DNA from: Hoeflea prorocentri
GTDB lineage: Bacteria; Pseudomonadota; Alphaproteobacteria; Rhizobiales; Rhizobiaceae
Length of the DNA stretch: 64,000 nt
NCBI RefSeq assembly: GCF_027944115.1
Contig: NZ_JAPJZI010000001.1
Coordinates: forward strand, 744,001 to 808,000
Direction of reading: 5' to 3'
The translations under genes and the position numbers were made by a program. Under the pieces are notes generated by a model, which made no database searches, was not told the origin of the DNA, and saw nothing but the letters and a program-made list of their open reading frames with translations. The stretch's first letter is position 1; each line of letters starts with the position of its first letter. This document shows positions 35,617 to 45,158 of this stretch, piece by piece.

Positions 35617-36259
35617 TGCATAGTTCCACTGGGCTCTATTGTTGCATTTTTCGAGCAAAAAAGTTGATCCAAAGGGATAAGATGCCAATTTCGGAGCTTT
35701 GGTGACGGTGACGTTTTTAGCCCGACATTACAGCTTTGCAAAGCCTCAAACTCGTGTTTGTAGCTTCAGTTCCTTACCCAATTCATTGGTCTGATTTTTG
35801 ACACCTTTCCCTCGCCTCCACCCGGAAATTTGGCGTTTCCGAAATCTGATAGGAGCCGTCTACATCGACGAGTTCTTCTTCCCTATTATGTCATGAGCCA
35901 TTTTATGCTTTGAGCGAAGCCGAGAGATGAAGGCATTTATTACGATAAGATAACGTCAATCACGAGTTTAGCGTTTCTGGTGATGGTGCGGATGTTTTCG
36001 ATGCGGTTGACCTAATTGGAACCGAGTTTTTGGTTGAAGCCAAGCCGTACGCTGTCTTTTTCGCGGATGAGGGAGCGGAGGCGCTGAATGTGTAACTTTT
36101 TTTCGAGTGTGTCGCATCGATTTATCGCGGCGTCGTTGGATGTTTGAAATCGTCGAAAGGTCTGCTTTGTCGATTATCGTGCCTTTGAAATGATGGCGCA
36201 GATTGCTAGGAACGGCAGTGCCATCGGAATCGGCGCGAGATAACTTCAGGATACAGCCA
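35617..36259. other. Gene-poor, AT-rich spacer with a possible coding remnant
   Basis: No intact gene is visible in about 640 bases. On the minus strand around 35940-36165, one frame reads as plausible protein (NRCDTLEKKLHIQRLRSL, continuing LIREKDSVRLGFNQKLG), then meets a TAG, and stays protein-like afterwards (VNRIENIRTITRNAKLVID). There is no start codon. It looks like the tail of a decayed gene with a coiled-coil-like helix. The remainder shows no RNA gene or insertion-sequence ends that I can identify. Confidence 0.35.
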
Positions 36260-37345
36260 TTGAGCAAAGTCGCACTTATCACAGGCATCACCGGGCAGGA
36301 TGGGGCCTATCTGGCGGAGTTCCTTTTGAACAAGGGTTACACCGTTCACGGCATCAAGCGGCGGTCGTCGCTTTTTAATACGGACCGGATCGATCATCTT
36401 TATCAGGACCCGCATGTCGAGAACCAGCGGCTGATCCTGCATTATGGGGATCTGACGGATTCGTCGAGCCTGGTGCAGACGGTTCAGACCGTTCAGCCGG
36501 ACGAAATTTACAATCTGGCGGCGCAGTCGCATGTGGCCGTGTCGTTTCAGGAGCCGGAATATACGGCGAATTCCGATGCGCTGGGCGCGCTGCGGCTTTT
36601 GGAAGCGATCCGAATTCTGGGGCTTGAGAAGAAGACGCGGTTTTATCAGGCCTCGACATCAGAGCTTTACGGACTTGTGCAGGAAATGCCGCAGTCGGAG
36701 ACGACGCCGTTTTATCCGCGTTCGCCCTATGCGGTGGCGAAGCTTTATGCCTACTGGATTACGGTGAACTACCGTGAGGCCTATGGAATTTATGCCTGCA
36801 ACGGCATCCTGTTCAATCATGAAAGCCCGCTGCGCGGCGAGACCTTTGTCACGCGCAAGATTACGCGGGCGATCGCGCGCATCAAGCTCGGCCTGCAGGA
36901 TTGTCTTTACCTTGGGAACCTCGATGCCAAGCGGGACTGGGGGCATGCGCGCGACTATGTCGAAATGCAGTGGCTGATGCTGCAGCAGGAGGCGCCGGAA
37001 GATTTTGTCATTGCAACCGGCGTTCAGTACAGCGTGCGCGATTTTGTTAACGCTGCGGCGGCTGAGGCGGGTCTGACGATCCGCTGGGAGGGGACCGGTG
37101 TCGACGAGAAGGGCTATGACGACCAGGGCAGGTGCATCGTTTCCGTCGACCCGCGTTACTTCCGGCCAGCCGAGGTGGAAACACTGCTTGGAGACGCGAC
37201 GAAGGCTAAGGAAAAGCTTGGCTGGTCACCGGCTACCTCATTTGAGGCGCTGGTCGCGGAAATGGTGCGCGAAGACATACAGGCGGCCGAGCGGGACGAG
37301 CTTGTCAAACGGCACGGCTTTTCCGTTTACGATCATCACGAGTAG
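36260..37345 (+). CDS. gmd: GDP-mannose 4,6-dehydratase
   Basis: This 361-residue enzyme converts GDP-mannose to GDP-4-keto-6-deoxymannose. I choose the TTG at 36260 (AGGA eight bases before), because the protein then begins [19 protein letters not shown], exactly as family members do. Other hallmarks are [14 protein letters not shown], the Ser/Thr of QASTSELYG, the [10 protein letters not shown] catalytic Tyr-Lys pair, [15 protein letters not shown] and [14 protein letters not shown]. It is followed five bases later by the GDP-fucose synthase, so the two form an operon. From this gene onward the base composition returns to that of the chromosome. Confidence 0.96.
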   Translation: MSKVALITGITGQDGAYLAEFLLNKGYTVHGIKRRSSLFNTDRIDHLYQDPHVENQRLILHYGDLTDSSSLVQTVQTVQPDEIYNLAAQSHVAVSFQEPEYTANSDALGALRLLEAIRILGLEKKTRFYQASTSELYGLVQEMPQSETTPFYPRSPYAVAKLYAYWITVNYREAYGIYACNGILFNHESPLRGETFVTRKITRAIARIKLGLQDCLYLGNLDAKRDWGHARDYVEMQWLMLQQEAPEDFVIATGVQYSVRDFVNAAAAEAGLTIRWEGTGVDEKGYDDQGRCIVSVDPRYFRPAEVETLLGDATKAKEKLGWSPATSFEALVAEMVREDIQAAERDELVKRHGFSVYDHHE

Positions 37346-37350
37346 GTCTG

Positions 37351-38283
37351 ATGGATAAAGATGCCAGGATATTTGTGGCCGGCCATCGGGGCATGGTCGG
37401 ATCCGCGATTGTCCGCCGACTGGAAGCGGGCGGTTACTGCGATTTGCTGCTGCGCACGCGCAGCGAGCTCGATCTGACGGATCAGAGCCAGGTGTTCGAT
37501 TTCCTCCAATCGGAGAAGCCGGACTTCATTTTCCTGGCAGCCGCGAAGGTCGGCGGCATTCACGCCAACAACACGGCGCGCGGAGAATTCATTTACGAAA
37601 ACCTAGCCATCGAGGCGAATGTCATCGAGGGCGCGAAACGCGCCGAGGTGGACAGGCTGCTGTTTCTGGGGTCGAGTTGCATCTACCCACGGGACTGTCC
37701 GCAACCGATCAAGGAGGATTATCTCCTGACCGGCCCGCTGGAGGCGACCAACGAACCCTATGCCATTGCCAAAATCGCCGGGATCAAGCTGTGTGAGAAC
37801 TACAATGCGCAATTCGGAACGCATTATGCCAGCGTGATGCCGACCAACCTTTACGGCCCCAACGACAATTACAACCTGGAAACCAGCCATGTTCTGCCGG
37901 CCTTGATCCGCAAGGCGCATGAGGCGAAGGCGAGGGGTGATGGGGAACTGGTCGTCTGGGGCTCGGGCCGGCCGATGCGGGAGTTCCTTTATGTTGACGA
38001 CATGGCCGATGCCTGCGTGTTCGCGATGGAGGCTGGGATCACACAAGGTCTCTATAATGTCGGCACCGGAAAGGATGTGACGATCCGGGAGCTTGCTGAG
38101 ACCGTCATGGAGGTCGTCGGCTTTGAAGGCGACATTGTCTTCGATGCATCAAAGCCGGACGGCACGCCGCGCAAGCTGCTTGATGTCAGCCGCCTGCAGT
38201 CGCTTGGCTGGTCCGCATCGACGCCTCTCAAGGACGGTATTGCCCGCTCCTATGCCGATTTCAAACAAAGCATCTCGGTTTAG
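37351..38283 (+). CDS. fcl: GDP-L-fucose synthase
   Basis: This 310-residue SDR-type epimerase/reductase performs the two final steps to GDP-L-fucose with NADPH. Its N terminus has [16 protein letters not shown], the active-site Ser-Tyr-Lys are in [15 protein letters not shown] and [11 protein letters not shown], and the family blocks [12 protein letters not shown] and [13 protein letters not shown] are present. Together with gmd and the convergent manC it completes the route from mannose-1-phosphate to GDP-L-fucose. The gene stops nine bases before the stop of manC on the other strand. Confidence 0.96.
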   Translation: MDKDARIFVAGHRGMVGSAIVRRLEAGGYCDLLLRTRSELDLTDQSQVFDFLQSEKPDFIFLAAAKVGGIHANNTARGEFIYENLAIEANVIEGAKRAEVDRLLFLGSSCIYPRDCPQPIKEDYLLTGPLEATNEPYAIAKIAGIKLCENYNAQFGTHYASVMPTNLYGPNDNYNLETSHVLPALIRKAHEAKARGDGELVVWGSGRPMREFLYVDDMADACVFAMEAGITQGLYNVGTGKDVTIRELAETVMEVVGFEGDIVFDASKPDGTPRKLLDVSRLQSLGWSASTPLKDGIARSYADFKQSISV

Positions 38284-38291
38284 GCTCCCGG

Positions 38292-39710
38292 TCAGTTGCG
38301 CCCGTAGATATCCTCGTAGCGAACGATGTCATCCTCACCGAGATAGGAGCCCGTTTGAACCTCGATCAGCGTCATTGGTTCAGTCCCGCGGTTTTCCATG
38401 CGGTGGATGGCTCCGCATTCGATATAGGTGGATTCATTTGGATTGAGCACGATGTTCTCATCGCCATTGACCACATGGGCAACACCTTGCACCACCGTCC
38501 AATGTTCGGAGCGGTGCTTGTGTGACTGGAGGCTAAGGCAGCCGCCCGGCTTGACCTCGATCCGCTTGACCTTGTAGCCGGCGCCTTCGTCCAGAATAGT
38601 GTAGGATCCCCAAGGACGATAACCGGTCGGAAAGCCGGCATGGGCCGGGTGGTCCTCACCCCTCAACTCTTCATAGAGCTTTTTGACGTCTTCCGAGCGA
38701 TCCTTGGAGACGACAAGAGTCGCATCGCGCGTGTCAATGACTGCCAGATCGCGAACGCCGACTAGGCCGATCAACCGGCCCTCGCTGCTGACAAAGCAGT
38801 TTTCCGATTCCAGAATCCTGCCATCGCCAATCACCGTGTTGTTTTGATCATTGGACGGGAACTGCTCGGACAGTGAGGCCCATGTACCCACATCGCTCCA
38901 TCCGATGTCGGCGGCAACGACCGACAGGTTGGGCGTCTTTTCCATAATCGCATAGTCGATGGATGTTTTGGGCGCTTCAGCAAACGCATCCGCATCCAGG
39001 ATCGTCTCGAGAAAACCTGCAGTGGTTTCGTCTTTCCGCCCCTTGTCCACCGCAGTGGCGCTCGCCTTCAAGATATCGGGGCAGTGGGTGGTCATGGCGT
39101 CCAGCATTGTGTCCGCCCTGAAGCAGAACATGCCGGAGTTCCAGAGATAGCGGCCATCCTTGAGGTATTCGACTGCAGTCCCGCGGTCGGGCTTTTCTAC
39201 AAAACGGACGACCCGTTCGCCGTCGGCTTCGATATATCCATAGCCCGTCTCCGGCGCATTTGGCTTGATTCCGAATGTGACAATTCGGCCCTTTTGGGCG
39301 ATCCCGGCGGCCCGGCCAACGGCTTTGCTGAAGGATACTTCGTCCGCGATCGTATGATCCGCCGCCAGGAAGAGGAGAATGACATCGGGTCCGAATTGCT
39401 TTGCGGCATAGTGCGTTGCTGCCGCCGCAGCCGCTGCCGTATCCCGGCCGAAGGGTTCAAGAACCAGGTGTTTCTGTATGCCACCCTGACCTTGCGCGTC
39501 GAATTCAGCGACTGTTTTAAACGAGGAGTCCAACGCTGTTATGGTGACGATATCTTTTACGCCATCCAGCGCCGCAGCCCGGGCAAACGTGTTTTGAAGC
39601 AAGGACCTGCCGTTCTCCACGGGGAGAAAGGGTTTTGGATGTGATTGGCGTGAAGCTGGCCACAGGCGGGACCCGACGCCGCCGCTCATAATCACTGGTA
39701 CGATCATCAT
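38292..39710 (-). CDS. manC: Mannose-1-phosphate guanylyltransferase/mannose-6-phosphate isomerase
   Basis: This 472-residue bifunctional enzyme has an N-terminal nucleotidyltransferase domain with the signature PVIMSGGVGSRLWPASR and the catalytic block FVEKPD. The C-terminal cupin (from about residue 350) has the isomerase motif QSHKHRSEHWTVV and ends RYEDIYGR, as in AlgA, ManC and XanB. It forms GDP-mannose and also interconverts fructose-6-phosphate and mannose-6-phosphate. It converges on gmd-fcl and lies about 70 bases downstream of the frameshifted dehydratase gene on the same strand. Confidence 0.95.
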   Translation of the reverse strand: MMIVPVIMSGGVGSRLWPASRQSHPKPFLPVENGRSLLQNTFARAAALDGVKDIVTITALDSSFKTVAEFDAQGQGGIQKHLVLEPFGRDTAAAAAAATHYAAKQFGPDVILLFLAADHTIADEVSFSKAVGRAAGIAQKGRIVTFGIKPNAPETGYGYIEADGERVVRFVEKPDRGTAVEYLKDGRYLWNSGMFCFRADTMLDAMTTHCPDILKASATAVDKGRKDETTAGFLETILDADAFAEAPKTSIDYAIMEKTPNLSVVAADIGWSDVGTWASLSEQFPSNDQNNTVIGDGRILESENCFVSSEGRLIGLVGVRDLAVIDTRDATLVVSKDRSEDVKKLYEELRGEDHPAHAGFPTGYRPWGSYTILDEGAGYKVKRIEVKPGGCLSLQSHKHRSEHWTVVQGVAHVVNGDENIVLNPNESTYIECGAIHRMENRGTEPMTLIEVQTGSYLGEDDIVRYEDIYGRN

Positions 39711-39779
39711 GTCTCTAAAACTCGTCGCTTAACACTTCGAAGCCGGCTTTATGTCACCAGACTTAAAGTGGTGCGGTGC

Positions 39780-41790
39780 CTAAAGGCTCTTTTGACGGAA
39801 AGCTCTTCGTTCTTCAAGGCTGAGAACATCCGCCGAAGTCTGAAGTGCGGCAGCCGGTTCAAGAATTTCCGGATCGTAACCCTCGACGGCCTGCTTTAAC
39901 GTCATACGAAGCCGGTCCGGGCTGTCGCCCGCCAGATCCTCTTGCAAAGCCTCCAGCAATTGCCCGATACCAATTTCGGAAGGATCGCGTTTTTCGTCTG
40001 CGCGCATGATTTTTGGATGATGGGTGCCGACGACACTGTCGGTTATCAAGAGTTCTTCAAAGAGTTTTTCTCCCGGCCTCAGACCGATAATGTCAATGGC
40101 AATGTCGCCATCCGGGTCTTCGGCATCCTGAACCGTGCGGCCGCTGAGCTGGACCATCAGTCTGGCGAGATCCTTGATGCGGACCGGCTCGCCCCATATC
40201 CAGAACAAAAACCTCGCCCCCCACGGCCATCGTTCCGGCCTGTACCACAAGCTGAGCGGCTTCCTGAATGGTCATGAAATATCGTGTAACGTTCTCATGT
40301 GTGACGGTGACCGGGCCGCCGGAGGCTATCTGCTCCCTGAACAGATTGATGACTGAGCCGGATGAACCGAGGACATTGCCGAAACGAACAATTGAGAACA
40401 CCGTCGTGTCGGCGGTTGTCTGCAGGTTCTGAACAACCTGTTCGGCGAGACGTTTGGAGGCGCCCATGACGTTGGAAGGTCTGACCGCCTTGTCGGTGGA
40501 TACGAGAATAAACCGTTCGACGCCGGCTGCAACAGCCTCCTGTGCAACGGTGAGCGTACCGAAGATGTTGTTGGAAATGCCTTGCGAGGGATTGGCTTCG
40601 ACGATCGGCACATGTTTGTAAGCTGCCGCATGGTACACAATATCTATATGGTGGCGCGTCAACAGCGTGCGTACGCGCTGGCGGTCCCGTACGTCGCCAA
40701 GTGTATAGATGATTTCCAGATCGGTGTTGGCGGGCGTGTGCCGTCGAAGCCGCTTTTCGACATTATAAAGCGACAATTCACTGATCTCCAGAAGCACCAA
40801 CTTCTTCGGATTTGCCTTGAGGATCTGACGACAAAGTTCTGAGCCGATTGAGCCGCCCGCTCCGGTCACAAGGATACTCTTGCCTTTGATTGCCTCGTCG
40901 AACAATTGCGGCATCGGACTGATGGCGGTACGGCCGAGAAGATCCTCGATACGGATCTTTTTAAGCTCGTCCAGTTCGGCGCGCCCGCGCAGTATGTCAC
41001 TCAGGGAAGGTATTGTCTGAAGCTCAAGTTTGTAGGGTGCCAGGCGTGCCACAACTGCGCGGCGCTGAGATGGTGAAGCGTTCGCGATGGCGAAGAGGAC
41101 GCGCTTGACGTTGTAGCGCTCTTGCAATTGCCCGATCTTCTCCACGCCGTGGACACGGCAGCCGCGAATAACGGTCCCCTTCAATGTCGGATCGTCATCG
41201 ATAAAGGCCACCACGCGTTGATGATTGCCGCTTTGCATGGCGGCTGCAAGCTGGGTTCCGGCAGAACCGGCGCCATAGATCAGCACGTTCTCCCGCACAT
41301 TGAGACTGCTGTTAACGCGCTGATAATAGGCCCTCGCAAGAACCCGGATCACGCCAATGGATATGAAGACAAGGATGCCGAAGATCGGTGGCACGGATCG
41401 GGGTATGTTGATGCCGCTGTCCATATATGACGCCGCGGCGACAAAAAATGTCATGGCGGTGGCGCCGGCGGCAACGATCCCGATCGTGCGGCTTTCCATC
41501 GCCCGGATGAGGATATCGTAAAGTCCAAGAAAATAGTTTATGGCAATGCCGACGACGGGCAGGGCGAAAAGCAGCCATGTCAGATTGCTGTAGCCGGGTA
41601 TATCCAGCCGGCCATACAGAAACAGCATGGCTGCAAACAGGCTGGAAACGATCGCAGTGGCGTCAACAAGCATGAACAGGGCACGCTTTTGATGCCGCCC
41701 CATTTCCAGAACCGACTGATTGAACGACTGCAACAGCCGCTTCATTCGAGTTTTCGCCGGCGTGTGATGTTGCCGATCGCTGTCACTCAT
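39780..41790 (-). pseudogene. WbpM/CapD-type nucleoside-diphosphate sugar 4,6-dehydratase, one-base frameshift
   Basis: Joined across the frameshift this would be a 669-residue membrane protein starting at the ATG at 41790. It has four N-terminal membrane helices (about residues 25-140), a Rossmann domain (LIYGAGSAGTQLAAAM) and the dehydratase domain (ILVTGAGGSIGSELCRQI). The WbpM/FlaA1 Met-for-Tyr active site reads VMGASKRLAE. Frame 1 runs to [10 protein letters not shown] and then goes wrong. The correct continuation [18 protein letters not shown] is in another frame. A run of four C bases on the plus strand (40192-40195) would be in frame if it were three. The second part (ending at 39780) is intact and well conserved, so either a sequencing error or a very recent mutation explains it. 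Confidence 0.85.
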
Positions 41791-42188
41791 GTCCCGCCTA
41801 AACGGCCGAGGCCGTCCCCAAAAAACGCAGCGGCAGATAATTGCCTGACACTTTTCGCCCAAACCGGCTCAGTACGCAGGCCGGCCATTCCCCTCATGGA
41901 AAACAAATTAATCAGCAATTTGTCTTCGCGCTTGAAAGTTGTACACGTTTAATATCAACGCGCAAAACTTACGGCGAATCATTCGGCCTGACAATCCTCC
42001 GAAAAACCCTTGAAGCCATCTTGCCGGAGGGATTGAGTGGGGCAACTGCACTGGTCAATTCAGGAATAGTTTCGTGAAAACATCGTTTTAATAGAGGCGG
42101 ACCATGGCCCTGAAATCACACCCGGCCGTTTTCGACTGAAATTCGTGCGTCGATGATCTGAATTATCCGGCAGGTTGTTGCAAAAAGA
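41791..42188. other. Intergenic region upstream of the WbpM-like gene
   Basis: Almost 400 bases have no convincing gene; small frames here show no recognisable protein. The only structure seen is an inverted repeat ACAAATT-N7-AATTTGT at 41903-41923, about 110 bases upstream of the dehydratase start, which could be a regulator site. The promoter of the dehydratase and manC genes should lie here. Confidence 0.4.
41903..41923. promoter_or_regulatory. Inverted repeat upstream of WbpM-like gene
   Basis: Seven-base perfect arms, ACAAATT and AATTTGT, are separated by seven bases in an AT-rich patch. This is a plausible dyad operator; there is no regulator gene nearby to assign it to. Confidence 0.3.
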
Positions 42189-43421
42189 TCATAGTTTCGC
42201 GCGGTTGTTCTCCTGTGCCGGGCGGATCAGGATTCGGGCGCCCAGCGTGCTGCCGATGAAACCGAACACAAGCCATCCCCAGCCATGCAGGCTGCCGGAA
42301 ATGACACCGCCCAGATAGGCTCCGATATTGCAGCCGTAGGCAAGGCGGGCGCCATATCCCATCATCAGGCCACCTGTTATGGCGATCAGCAGGTCTTTCA
42401 GAGGAATGCGGAGTGTTGGCGCGAAATTGCCCGCCAGACAGGCTGCGGCGAAGGCGCCGATCATGATGCCGAAGTTCATCAGGGATGTGCTGTCGGCGAA
42501 AACAGACTGATTGAGCCATGCCATGCGCGGTGACCAATAGGACCAGTCCGCGAAATCCGCACCGCCGGCCTGTGCCAGCTTGGCGCCCCAAAGGGTAAAG
42601 GCTGAGGTGATGCCCCAGGGCCTTGAGAGCACAAGCAGTGTGGCGATGCCAACAAAAGCAAGCGCGATACAGCCCCATGATTTGGGCCATGGTCCGTGCA
42701 GCAAATTGATGTGTCGTGGTCCTCTTTCAAGACTGCCGTAATGCTTCAGTTCCCGTTGCCGGCTGTAAAGATAGAGGCTGCCAAGCAAGGCAGCGGTGAC
42801 AAAGAATGCGCCCAACGGGCCATAGGTCTGAACGACGGATATGGCGGGGAACGAGGGCAGGGACCACCAGTATGGCAGGTGCGCGGTCGCAATCACCGAT
42901 CCGGCTATAAATCCGGCCAGTGTTGCAACCATTCGTGTATTGCCGCCGCCGGCTGTAAACAGCGTTCCGGATGCGCAACCGCCGCCAAACTGCATGCCCA
43001 CTCCGAACATGAATGCGCCGAGGGCCGCAGCAACGCCAAACGGCGCCACCGATCCGGAAATCGGTTGTCGGAACATCCCCTCGGATCCGATCAGGGGGAA
43101 CGCAACGGCCGATGTCAGCAGGACCAGCAATATCTGTGCGCGCAAACCTGCTCCGCGCTTTTCGAAGACGAACTGCCGCCACGCACCCGTAAAACCAAAA
43201 GAGGCGTGGTAGAGCGCAACGCCGGCGAACAAGCCGATTGCCGCGGCAAGAAGCAGACGGGTAGAGCCGGCATAATAGGCAAGCAGCAGGAGCGAGACGG
43301 CAGCGGCCGCGGACAGGACGATGCCGGTCGGCTGGTAGGGAGACTGTTGTGCCGCGACGGGGCTGCTCATATCGATCAAAGGCGCCAAAGAGGGTGAAGA
43401 ACTGGATGGCAGCGCTACCAT
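42189..43421 (-). CDS. YeeE/YedE family sulfur-compound transporter (TsuA-like)
   Basis: This 410-residue membrane protein has about ten hydrophobic segments built as two repeats. Each repeat carries the family Gly-Cys motif: GMQFGGGCASGTLFTAGGG (about residue 145) and ARLAYGCNIGAYLGG (about residue 368). In characterised thiosulfate importers (YeeE/TsuA) such cysteines pass thiosulfate through the membrane. The start is uncertain: 43421 or the in-frame ATG at 43370. No TusA-like partner gene is adjacent. The gene is divergent from glpD over 165 bases, probably without functional connection. Confidence 0.85.
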   Translation of the reverse strand: MVALPSSSSPSLAPLIDMSSPVAAQQSPYQPTGIVLSAAAAVSLLLLAYYAGSTRLLLAAAIGLFAGVALYHASFGFTGAWRQFVFEKRGAGLRAQILLVLLTSAVAFPLIGSEGMFRQPISGSVAPFGVAAALGAFMFGVGMQFGGGCASGTLFTAGGGNTRMVATLAGFIAGSVIATAHLPYWWSLPSFPAISVVQTYGPLGAFFVTAALLGSLYLYSRQRELKHYGSLERGPRHINLLHGPWPKSWGCIALAFVGIATLLVLSRPWGITSAFTLWGAKLAQAGGADFADWSYWSPRMAWLNQSVFADSTSLMNFGIMIGAFAAACLAGNFAPTLRIPLKDLLIAITGGLMMGYGARLAYGCNIGAYLGGVISGSLHGWGWLVFGFIGSTLGARILIRPAQENNRAKL

Positions 43422-43513
43422 TTTCCGTGCGTTCGATCCAAATCAATCGGGAACACATCTTCGGTATCTCTTTTTTGGTGTATATGAGCAGCTTGCAGGC
43501 GGGAGACCGACGT

Positions 43514-43550
43514 TTTCGTTTTGACTTTCGAATGATTTCGTATATTTTCG
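43514..43550. promoter_or_regulatory. Phased TTTCG boxes over the glpD promoter
   Basis: TTTCG occurs four times upstream of glpD. Three copies lie exactly ten bases apart (43526-43530, 43536-43540, 43546-43550) and one slightly earlier (43514-43518). A TTGACT hexamer (43521-43526) overlaps the array and could be the -35 element. DeoR-family repressors such as GlpR bind TTTCG-type direct repeats, so this is a good candidate for a glycerol-3-phosphate-responsive operator. No glpR gene is inside the window. Confidence 0.55.
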
Positions 43551-43586
43551 GAATATATCCTTCATTCCAGACTGTCAGGGTTCGTC

Positions 43587-45110
43587 ATGGACGAAAATGA
43601 CTTCTACGACATTGTCGTCATCGGCGGTGGCATTAACGGTTGCGGCATCGCGCGTGACGCTGTCGGCCGAGGTTTTTCTGTCTTGCTGGCGGAAAAGGAA
43701 GACCTTGCAAGCGGCACATCCTCCGCTTCCACCAAACTGGTCCATGGCGGCTTGCGCTATCTTGAACACTATGAGTTCAGGCTGGTGCGCGAGGCCCTGA
43801 TGGAGCGGGAAGTGCTGTGGAAAATGGCGCCGCACATTATTTGGCCCATGCGCTTTGTTCTTCCTCACCATGAGGGTCTGCGGCCCGCCTGGCTCCTGCG
43901 GCTTGGACTTTTTCTCTACGATCATCTTGGCGGTCGTAAACTGCTTCCGGCAACCAAGGTGCTCGACATGAAAACCGACCCGGCGGCAAAACCGCTGAAG
44001 CCGATGTTTTCCAAGGCCTTTGAGTATTCCGATTGCTGGGTCAATGATGCGCGCCTCGTCGCGCTCAATGCGCGCGATGCGGCCGACCGGGGAGCAGAGA
44101 TAAAGACCCGTACGGAGGTGACGAGTGCCCGCCGTATCGGTGATGCGTGGACGATTGTTCTTCGTGACGGATTGTCGGGTAACACACACGAGGTGAGGGC
44201 AGGCCTGTTAATCAATGCGGCCGGTCCCTGGGTCGACAAAACCCTGCAGCAGACGGTCGGCGAAAACAATGCAAGGAACGTCCGGCTGGTGCAGGGCAGC
44301 CATATCGTTATCCGCCGCAAATTCGAGGACCCGAGGGCGTTTTTCTTTCAGAACAAGGACGAGCGGATCATCTTTGCTATTCCCTACGAGGATGAGTTCA
44401 CGCTGATCGGAACAACCGACCATGATTTTGAAGGTGATCCTGGTAAAGCCGCGATCACCGAGGCGGAGATCACTTATCTCTGTGAAGCCGCATCGGAATA
44501 TTTTACTGAGCCCGTCCGCAGGGATGACGTGGTGTGGACCTATAGCGGTGTGCGTCCACTCTATGATGACGGTGCGAGCGCAGCGCAGGAGGCGACTCGG
44601 GACTATGTTCTGGTTGAGGACGGTGGTGAAAACGAGCCGCGTCTCATCAATATCTTCGGTGGGAAAATCACCACATACCGGCGTTTGTCCGAGGCTGTTC
44701 TGGAGAAAATCGAACGCATACTCGGCAGGCGCGGCCAGTCCTGGACAGCCGATGCGCCGCTGCCTGGCGGTGATTTTGACGTGGCGGGTTTTGACGGTCA
44801 GGTTCAAGCGCTGAAGGACAGTCACCCATTTCTCGAGATTGGGCATGTGCGCCGGCTGGTGCGTCGTTACGGCACGATTGCAGGACAGATTGTTGGCAAT
44901 GCGCGTTCATATAATGATCTCGGCAAGCATTTTGGTGCTGACCTTTATGCCGCGGAAGTCGATTATCTGGTTGCGAACGAATGGGCGGTGAGTGGTGAGG
45001 ATGTCGCCTGGCGCAGGACAAAAAGCGGCTTGAAAATGACAGAGGAACAGTTGAGCGAACTCAGTGCCTATCTGGACGCTTCCAAACCGCACCATTTGAA
45101 GGCAGGTTAG
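43587..45110 (+). CDS. glpD: Aerobic glycerol-3-phosphate dehydrogenase
   Basis: This 507-residue FAD enzyme oxidises sn-glycerol-3-phosphate to dihydroxyacetone phosphate at the inner membrane and passes electrons to quinone. The N-terminal FAD loop is VVIGGGINGCGIARDAVGRG, and the family block STKLVHGGLRYLEHYEF follows. RLVQGSHIVIRR and IIFAIPYEDEFTLIGTTDHDFEGD are also diagnostic, as is FGGKITTYRRLSEAV. The C-terminal helical domain matches E. coli GlpD in length (501 residues). AGGG lies eight bases before the start. It is followed 48 bases later by glpK. Confidence 0.95.
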   Translation: MDENDFYDIVVIGGGINGCGIARDAVGRGFSVLLAEKEDLASGTSSASTKLVHGGLRYLEHYEFRLVREALMEREVLWKMAPHIIWPMRFVLPHHEGLRPAWLLRLGLFLYDHLGGRKLLPATKVLDMKTDPAAKPLKPMFSKAFEYSDCWVNDARLVALNARDAADRGAEIKTRTEVTSARRIGDAWTIVLRDGLSGNTHEVRAGLLINAAGPWVDKTLQQTVGENNARNVRLVQGSHIVIRRKFEDPRAFFFQNKDERIIFAIPYEDEFTLIGTTDHDFEGDPGKAAITEAEITYLCEAASEYFTEPVRRDDVVWTYSGVRPLYDDGASAAQEATRDYVLVEDGGENEPRLINIFGGKITTYRRLSEAVLEKIERILGRRGQSWTADAPLPGGDFDVAGFDGQVQALKDSHPFLEIGHVRRLVRRYGTIAGQIVGNARSYNDLGKHFGADLYAAEVDYLVANEWAVSGEDVAWRRTKSGLKMTEEQLSELSAYLDASKPHHLKAG

Positions 45111-45158
45111 GGGCCTCGGGCAAGCTGGGGATAACCCAGCCCCTTCAGGAGGAAACAA

